DNA from: Candidatus Bathyarchaeota archaeon
GTDB taxonomy: Archaea > Thermoproteota > Bathyarchaeia > TCS64
DNA: 9,750 nucleotides
NCBI GenBank assembly: GCA_030691555.1
Contig: JAUYEB010000142.1
Span: 1 to 9,750 of the forward strand
Reading direction: 5' to 3'
A program made the position numbers and the translations under genes. The notes beneath the pieces were generated by a model. It worked only from the letters and a program-made list of their open reading frames with translations. It had not been told where the DNA came from and did not search any database. This document shows, one piece after another, positions 5,973-9,750 of this stretch (positions within the stretch are counted from its first letter, which is position 1; every line of letters begins with the position of its first letter).

Positions 5973-6950
5973 TCACCTGTACTCCGGGTGTCTGTTGACC
6001 ATGTGGCACGCGACCCTGTGTCCGATGTGCGTCTCCTGGAGGGGCGGCGGGACCACCTTGCACACGTCCTTCGCGTATGGGCATCTGGGGTGGAACCTGC
6101 AGCCTGGCGGGGGGTTGAGGAGGTTCGGGGGGTTGCCCTTGATGGATTCAAGCCTCTTCCTCTCGCCAGTGAGCTTCGGGAAGGCGCCTATGAGGCCGAT
6201 GGAGTAGGGGTGGAGGGGGTGCCTAAATATCTCTAGGGTGGTGGAGTCCTCGGCGATGTTCCCGGCGTACATTATTATCGTCTTGTCGCAGGTCTCGGCG
6301 ACGACGGAGAGGTCGTGGGAGATCAGTATCATGGAGAGGCCGAGCTCCTTCTGCAGCTTCTTTATCTCCTTGAGCACCTGGGCCTGGACGATGACGTCGA
6401 GGGCGGTCGTCGGCTCGTCGGCTATCACGAGGTCCGGGTTGCAGCTCAGCGCCATCGCCATCATCGCCCTCTGCTTCATCCCGCCGCTGAACTCGTGGGG
6501 GTAGTTGGAGGCACGCGAGGGGTCTATGCCGACCCTCCTAAGGAGCTCGACGGCCCTCTCGCCGGCCTCCTTCTCGGAAACGTCCTCGTGTGTTAATATC
6601 GCCTCGACGATCTGGTCCTTGATCGTGAAGACGGGGTTGAGGGCGGTCATCGCCGCCTGGGGCACCATGGATATCCTCCTCCACCTGACCTCGCGCCGGA
6701 TCTCCTCGTCGCTCATCTTGAGTATGTCGACGCCGTCGAGGAGGACCTCGCCGCTGAGGATCTTGGCGTTCGACGGGTAGAGCTTCATGAGGGCGAGGGC
6801 CACGCTCGTCTTCCCGCACCCCGACTCGCCGGCGAGGCCGAGGGACTCGCCCTTCTCGATGGCGAAGCTGACGTCGTCCACGGCCTTGACGTCCCCCCTC
6901 ATCGTGGAGTAGTACATCTTCAGGTCCCTGACCTCTAGTAGCTTCGTCAT
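5973..6950 (-). CDS. oppD: Oligopeptide/dipeptide ABC transporter ATP-binding protein, OppD/DppD type (325 aa)
   Basis: This is the second ATPase of the importer, expected to pair with the OppF-type protein. Motifs are Walker A GESGCGKT (residues 41-48), Q-loop Q98, signature FSGGMKQRAMMAMAL (154-168), Walker B LVIADEP (174-180) with E179, and H-loop H212. FSGGM instead of LSGGQ is normal for the D-type subunit. The C-terminal extension carries PPGCRFHPRCPYAKDVC (281-297) plus C315, again four cysteines. The length is typical. The ATG at 6948-6950 lies one base after the stop of the permease C gene, with a purine-rich GGGGGCGATGAG stretch before it, so translation is probably coupled. The oligopeptide or dipeptide substrate class is inferred from the family; some relatives carry oligosaccharides or nickel. 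Confidence 0.95.
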   Translation of the reverse strand: MTKLLEVRDLKMYYSTMRGDVKAVDDVSFAIEKGESLGLAGESGCGKTSVALALMKLYPSNAKILSGEVLLDGVDILKMSDEEIRREVRWRRISMVPQAAMTALNPVFTIKDQIVEAILTHEDVSEKEAGERAVELLRRVGIDPSRASNYPHEFSGGMKQRAMMAMALSCNPDLVIADEPTTALDVIVQAQVLKEIKKLQKELGLSMILISHDLSVVAETCDKTIIMYAGNIAEDSTTLEIFRHPLHPYSIGLIGAFPKLTGERKRLESIKGNPPNLLNPPPGCRFHPRCPYAKDVCKVVPPPLQETHIGHRVACHMVNRHPEYR

Positions 6951-6951
6951 C

Positions 6952-8409
6952 TCATCGCCCCCTGAGCTTCGGGTTCAGTATGTCGTCCATGGCGTACCCG
7001 ATGAAGACGAAGGCCATGGAGAGCAGTGCGATGCAGAGGCCGGGCGGGATCGCCCACCACCACTCGGAGACCGCCCCGTAGTACTGCACGTCGTGGAGCA
7101 TCTTCCCCCAAGTCTGCAGGAACGGGTCGCCGAGGCCGAGGAAGCTGAGGGCCGCCTCGGTCACTATGGCGCCCGGCACCGTCAGCGCCAGCTGGGTGTA
7201 TGCCATAGTTATGACGTTCGGGACTAGGTGCCTCCCGATTATGTGCCATGTCCCGCCGCCGCTGGCCCTCGCCGCCTCGACGAAGGCCTTGGTCTTGAGC
7301 GAGAGCACCTGGGACCTGATCAGCCGCGCTATCCCCATCCAGCCTAGGAACCCGATCAGGACGACGACAGAGATTATGCTCGGGCCGATGACCGCCGTGA
7401 GGACAATCAGCAGGGGGAGGCCCGGGATGGTGAGGAGTATGTCGTTGAACCTCATCAGCAGCTCGTCTATCCACCCGCCGACGTAGCCCGAGGTCAGGCC
7501 GACGAGGAGGCCGAGGAAGACCGCTATGACGGCGGAGAAGACGCCTATGAGGATGGATATCCGGCTCCCGTAGACGAGCTGGGTGAATATGTCCCTGCCG
7601 TAGTTGTCCGTCCCGAGGTAACCGAAGGCGTCCCCCCAGACCCTCGCCGTGAAGTCGTCTACGTAGAGCTTCACGCTCCCCCCCTCGGTCTTGGTGTTCA
7701 CCTTGAAGACGAGGGAGTAGTCCCCCTTGGCCGGGAACAGCTTCGATGCGTCGGCGAGGATGTCCTTGAAGAGCCTGATCCTGAGGGTCGCGTCGTTCGT
7801 GTCTATCTGTGGCTTCGGGATGGACCAGTCGACGGAGCCGCGCTGGGGCCCCGAGTCCCAGAGGAGCAGCTCCGCGCCGGTGGTCTGCCTGAGGATCATC
7901 TGCGCGTTCCACGTCGCGTCTCCCTGCACATCGGCCTTGTAGGCGACGTGGACGGAGAACCTGTGGGGCGGGATGTAGCTGTAGGTTATCGGGTAGCCCA
8001 GCGTCAGCGTCCCGTCGCCGGCGGTGTTCGTTGAGGATATCTCAAGGGACCCCGGGCCGCTCCCCTGCTCCACAAGCGGGATGCCCGGGTACCCGGCCTG
8101 CCCGGACCACTGGACGGATAAGCCGGTATTACCGATCGTCCAGTCACCCATGGACGCCGCCGATGTGAACCCAGGGTCCTTGACGTAGTAGGTGTTCCTC
8201 GGTATGGACGCGTCGAGCCACACCGGCTTCGCCCTGAAGTTCGCCAGCTGCATCGAGTACTGGGGGTCGTAGGGCGTCATCAGGGGGGCGAGGAGCCCGA
8301 TCCCTATGAAGGTGAGGAGGAGGGCGAGGCCGGCGACGCCCAGCCTGCTCCTGGCGTAGAGACCGGCGAACTCCCGGAGCCCCCTGAGCGCCTGTTTTCT
8401 CTGCTCCAT
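6952..8409 (-). CDS. oppC: Oligopeptide/dipeptide ABC transporter permease, OppC/DppC type, with large inserted extracellular domain (485 aa)
   Basis: This is a membrane subunit of the importer. The N-terminal helix (about residues 23-44), the conserved YLGTDNYGRDIF (264-275) and YGSRISILIG (280-289), five further helices, and the EAA loop EAARASGGGTWHIIGRHLVP (378-397), which contacts the ATPases, are all typical. Normal family members have about 280-300 residues. This one has about 190 extra between helix 1 and the GTDNYGRD element (roughly 66-261), in the first external loop. The insert is beta-rich with few charged helices and ends KLYVDDFTARV (247-257), the pattern of jelly-roll carbohydrate-binding folds. 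The ATG at 8407-8409 has AGGTGA six bases upstream, overlapping the permease B stop; a TTG directly before it is less well spaced. What the insert binds is unknown. Confidence 0.92.
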   Translation of the reverse strand: MEQRKQALRGLREFAGLYARSRLGVAGLALLLTFIGIGLLAPLMTPYDPQYSMQLANFRAKPVWLDASIPRNTYYVKDPGFTSAASMGDWTIGNTGLSVQWSGQAGYPGIPLVEQGSGPGSLEISSTNTAGDGTLTLGYPITYSYIPPHRFSVHVAYKADVQGDATWNAQMILRQTTGAELLLWDSGPQRGSVDWSIPKPQIDTNDATLRIRLFKDILADASKLFPAKGDYSLVFKVNTKTEGGSVKLYVDDFTARVWGDAFGYLGTDNYGRDIFTQLVYGSRISILIGVFSAVIAVFLGLLVGLTSGYVGGWIDELLMRFNDILLTIPGLPLLIVLTAVIGPSIISVVVLIGFLGWMGIARLIRSQVLSLKTKAFVEAARASGGGTWHIIGRHLVPNVITMAYTQLALTVPGAIVTEAALSFLGLGDPFLQTWGKMLHDVQYYGAVSEWWWAIPPGLCIALLSMAFVFIGYAMDDILNPKLRGR

Positions 8410-8419
8410 CAAGGGTCAC

Positions 8420-9391
8420 CTAGTCGTGTTTCACCCTCGGGTCGAGGAACCCGTACACTATGTCGGCGATCAGGTTCGCCGCGACGACCATGACGGATAT
8501 TATGAAGAATATCCCCTGGAGGGCGGGGAAGTCCTGCCTCAATATGGCGTCCCAGATGTACCTTCCGAGGCCGTACCACGAGAAGACCGTCTCGGTCAGC
8601 AGCGCCCCGCTCAGGGTGAACCCGAAGGCTAGGGCGATGACCGTCACCATGGGGAGCATCGCGTTCCGTAGGGCGTGCTTGTAGAGGACGCTCCTCTCCT
8701 CCACACCCTTCGCCCTCGCGAGGGTGATGTAGTCCTCGGTCAGCACATCCATCATCGCCGCCCTCATGATGAGCGCGAACCCCCCGAACTGGATGATGAC
8801 CAGGACGAGGGTCGGGAGCGCCATGTGCCACATAATATCAAGCACCAGCGCGATCGGCTCCGTCGGCGCCGGGACGCTCGTCGTCCCCCTCAGGGGGAAC
8901 CACTGCAGGTTCACGCCAAATATTAGCAGCAGGAGCAGCCCCAGCCAGAAAGTCGGGACCGAGTTCCCCAGGAAGCCGAAGGAGATCGCCCCGACGTCGA
9001 CGGCGCTCCCCCTCTTGGCCGCGGCGACTATCCCTATGACCATGCCTATCACTATGGATATGATCGTTGAGGTCCCGACGAGGAGCAGAGTGTTGGGGAG
9101 CCTGTCCATGATGTCCTGGGTCACCGGGTGCTGCGTGTAGTACGAGTAGCCGAGGAACCCCTGGAGCGTCTGGCTCATGTAGAGCACGTACTGCTCCCAG
9201 AGAGGCTTACCGAGGCCGAATAGCTCGTAGAGCCTCTGCACCTGCTCTGGCCTCAGCCTTATCTGGTCCGCGAGCATCGCTATGGGGTCCCCCGGCATGA
9301 GGCGGAATATCGCGAAGTTCAGGGTCATTATGATGAGGATGGTCACGGCGGCGAAGATGACCTTCTTCGCGAGGAACGAGAGGAAGCCCAT
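8420..9391 (-). CDS. oppB: Oligopeptide/dipeptide ABC transporter permease, OppB/DppB type (323 aa)
   Basis: This is the first membrane subunit of the importer. It has the N-terminal helix with FRLMPGDP (residues 29-36) typical of the B subunit, then an external segment, LPNTLLLVGTS (98-108) leading into the core helices, and the EAA loop TLARAKGVEERSVLYKHALR (223-242) that docks on the ATPases. ETVFSWYGLGRYIWDAI (267-283) and the end GFLDPRVKHD are also standard, and the length matches the family. The ATG at 9389-9391 has GAGGTG five bases upstream, a strong ribosome binding site. The stop lies 10 bases before the permease C start. It pairs with permease C to form the translocation path. Confidence 0.95.
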   Translation of the reverse strand: MGFLSFLAKKVIFAAVTILIIMTLNFAIFRLMPGDPIAMLADQIRLRPEQVQRLYELFGLGKPLWEQYVLYMSQTLQGFLGYSYYTQHPVTQDIMDRLPNTLLLVGTSTIISIVIGMVIGIVAAAKRGSAVDVGAISFGFLGNSVPTFWLGLLLLLIFGVNLQWFPLRGTTSVPAPTEPIALVLDIMWHMALPTLVLVIIQFGGFALIMRAAMMDVLTEDYITLARAKGVEERSVLYKHALRNAMLPMVTVIALAFGFTLSGALLTETVFSWYGLGRYIWDAILRQDFPALQGIFFIISVMVVAANLIADIVYGFLDPRVKHD

Positions 9392-9435
9392 CGGTGCACC
9401 TCGGGTATACCTAGAGGAATATGTTGCACGGTATT

Positions 9436-9442
9436 AAAAAAA
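9436..9442 (-). terminator. T-run between binding-protein gene and permease operon
   Basis: Seven consecutive T on the minus strand lie about 20 bases after the stop of the binding-protein gene, after a G/C-rich stretch. Archaeal transcription ends at T-runs, so this could give partial termination and make the binding protein more abundant than the membrane parts. The adjoining TTTTTAATA could instead act as a TATA-like box for the permease genes. Confidence 0.45.
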
Positions 9443-9463
9443 GGGAACGGGTTCGGGGCCCGC

Positions 9464-9750
9464 CTACTTCTTTCTTCTTCTGAGTACTATGTACCCGGCC
9501 GCGACCACGACGACTATCGCAGCGAGTATGGCGGCGTAGAGCGTGTAGTCCACCGGCTTCTCGCTGACCGTCAGCGTGTACTCGTCGAGGCTGCCCAGGC
9601 CGACCGGGCCGGCCTTGACGACCAGTTTTACGGCCATGTCGTAGCTGCCGGGGGCGATGTCCTTCGTGTCGAGCGTTGCCGTGTAGGTGCCGTCGGCCGC
9701 CGCCGTCCCCGTGAAGGTCTTGACCACGGCCCCGGCCTTGGAGACAGTGA
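9464..9750 (-). CDS. C-terminal end of an extracellular solute-binding protein with membrane anchor (partial, runs off right edge)
   Basis: The frame is open from the right edge to a TAG at 9464-9466, giving 95 residues. It shows part of a beta-sandwich (Ig-like) domain with strands such as GTYTATLDTKDIAPGSYDMAV. One membrane helix follows (YAAILAAIVVVVAAGYIVL), and the basic tail RRRKK stays in the cytoplasm. Archaeal peptide-binding proteins of ABC importers are often held to the membrane by such a C-terminal anchor, and the position directly before the permease genes fits. The ligand-binding domain lies outside the window, so identity rests on context; another surface protein with the same anchor is possible. 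Confidence 0.7.
   Translation of the reverse strand, partial: TVSKAGAVVKTFTGTAAADGTYTATLDTKDIAPGSYDMAVKLVVKAGPVGLGSLDEYTLTVSEKPVDYTLYAAILAAIVVVVAAGYIVLRRRKK

Noticed and set aside
5051..6151. Long minus-strand frame across both ATPase genes
   Set aside because: It is a shifted frame of the ATPase genes with an Arg/Pro-rich product and none of the ABC motifs.
6947..7912. Long minus-strand frame overlapping the permease C gene
   Set aside because: It is out of frame with the permease, which has the EAA loop and GTDNYGRD motif; the product is Arg/Pro/His-rich.

Overview
The window looks like a G+C-rich archaeal chromosome segment. The evidence is TATA-like boxes at the expected distance upstream of genes, GGTG/GAGGT-type ribosome binding sites, AGG- and ATA-rich codon use, and an ABC-transporter binding protein that ends in a membrane anchor rather than a cell-wall signal. 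The lineage cannot be fixed from the sequence; TACK-type (for example Bathyarchaeia) or Thermoplasmatota-like archaea would fit. No rRNA, tRNA, CRISPR array or intact transposase was seen.

Left part (1-2275, all minus strand) is the edge of a surface-polysaccharide or nucleotide-sugar locus. It holds the N-terminal half of a UDP-GlcNAc 2-epimerase (runs off the left edge), a more A/T-rich gap of nearly 700 bases, a polysaccharide-deacetylase gene cut off just after its second motif, and a left-handed beta-helix acyltransferase of the WbpD type. The gap carries two short unrecognised reading frames on the minus strand. It is bracketed by an imperfect inverted repeat (735-789 and 1217-1271), and one arm of that repeat supplies exactly the last 18 residues of the truncated deacetylase. 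This is the most irregular part of the window.

Middle part (2276-4929) has a divergent promoter region, a plus-strand 12-helix MFS exporter, and a convergent minus-strand gene for a zinc-ribbon protein with a long acidic/proline/valine linker and a helical C-terminal domain. The zinc-ribbon gene has a clear TATA box.

Right part (4930-9750, minus strand) is an oligopeptide/dipeptide-type (Opp/Dpp) ABC transporter operon. In transcription order it encodes the binding protein (only its C-terminal end is present), permease B, permease C, ATPase D and ATPase F. The last four genes are separated by 1-10 bases and each has a good ribosome binding site. Permease C is about 190 residues too long: a beta-rich, jelly-roll-like domain is inserted in its first external loop. 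Together these proteins would capture an oligopeptide or oligosaccharide outside the cell and import it with ATP. The extra domain may help hold the substrate or the binding protein.
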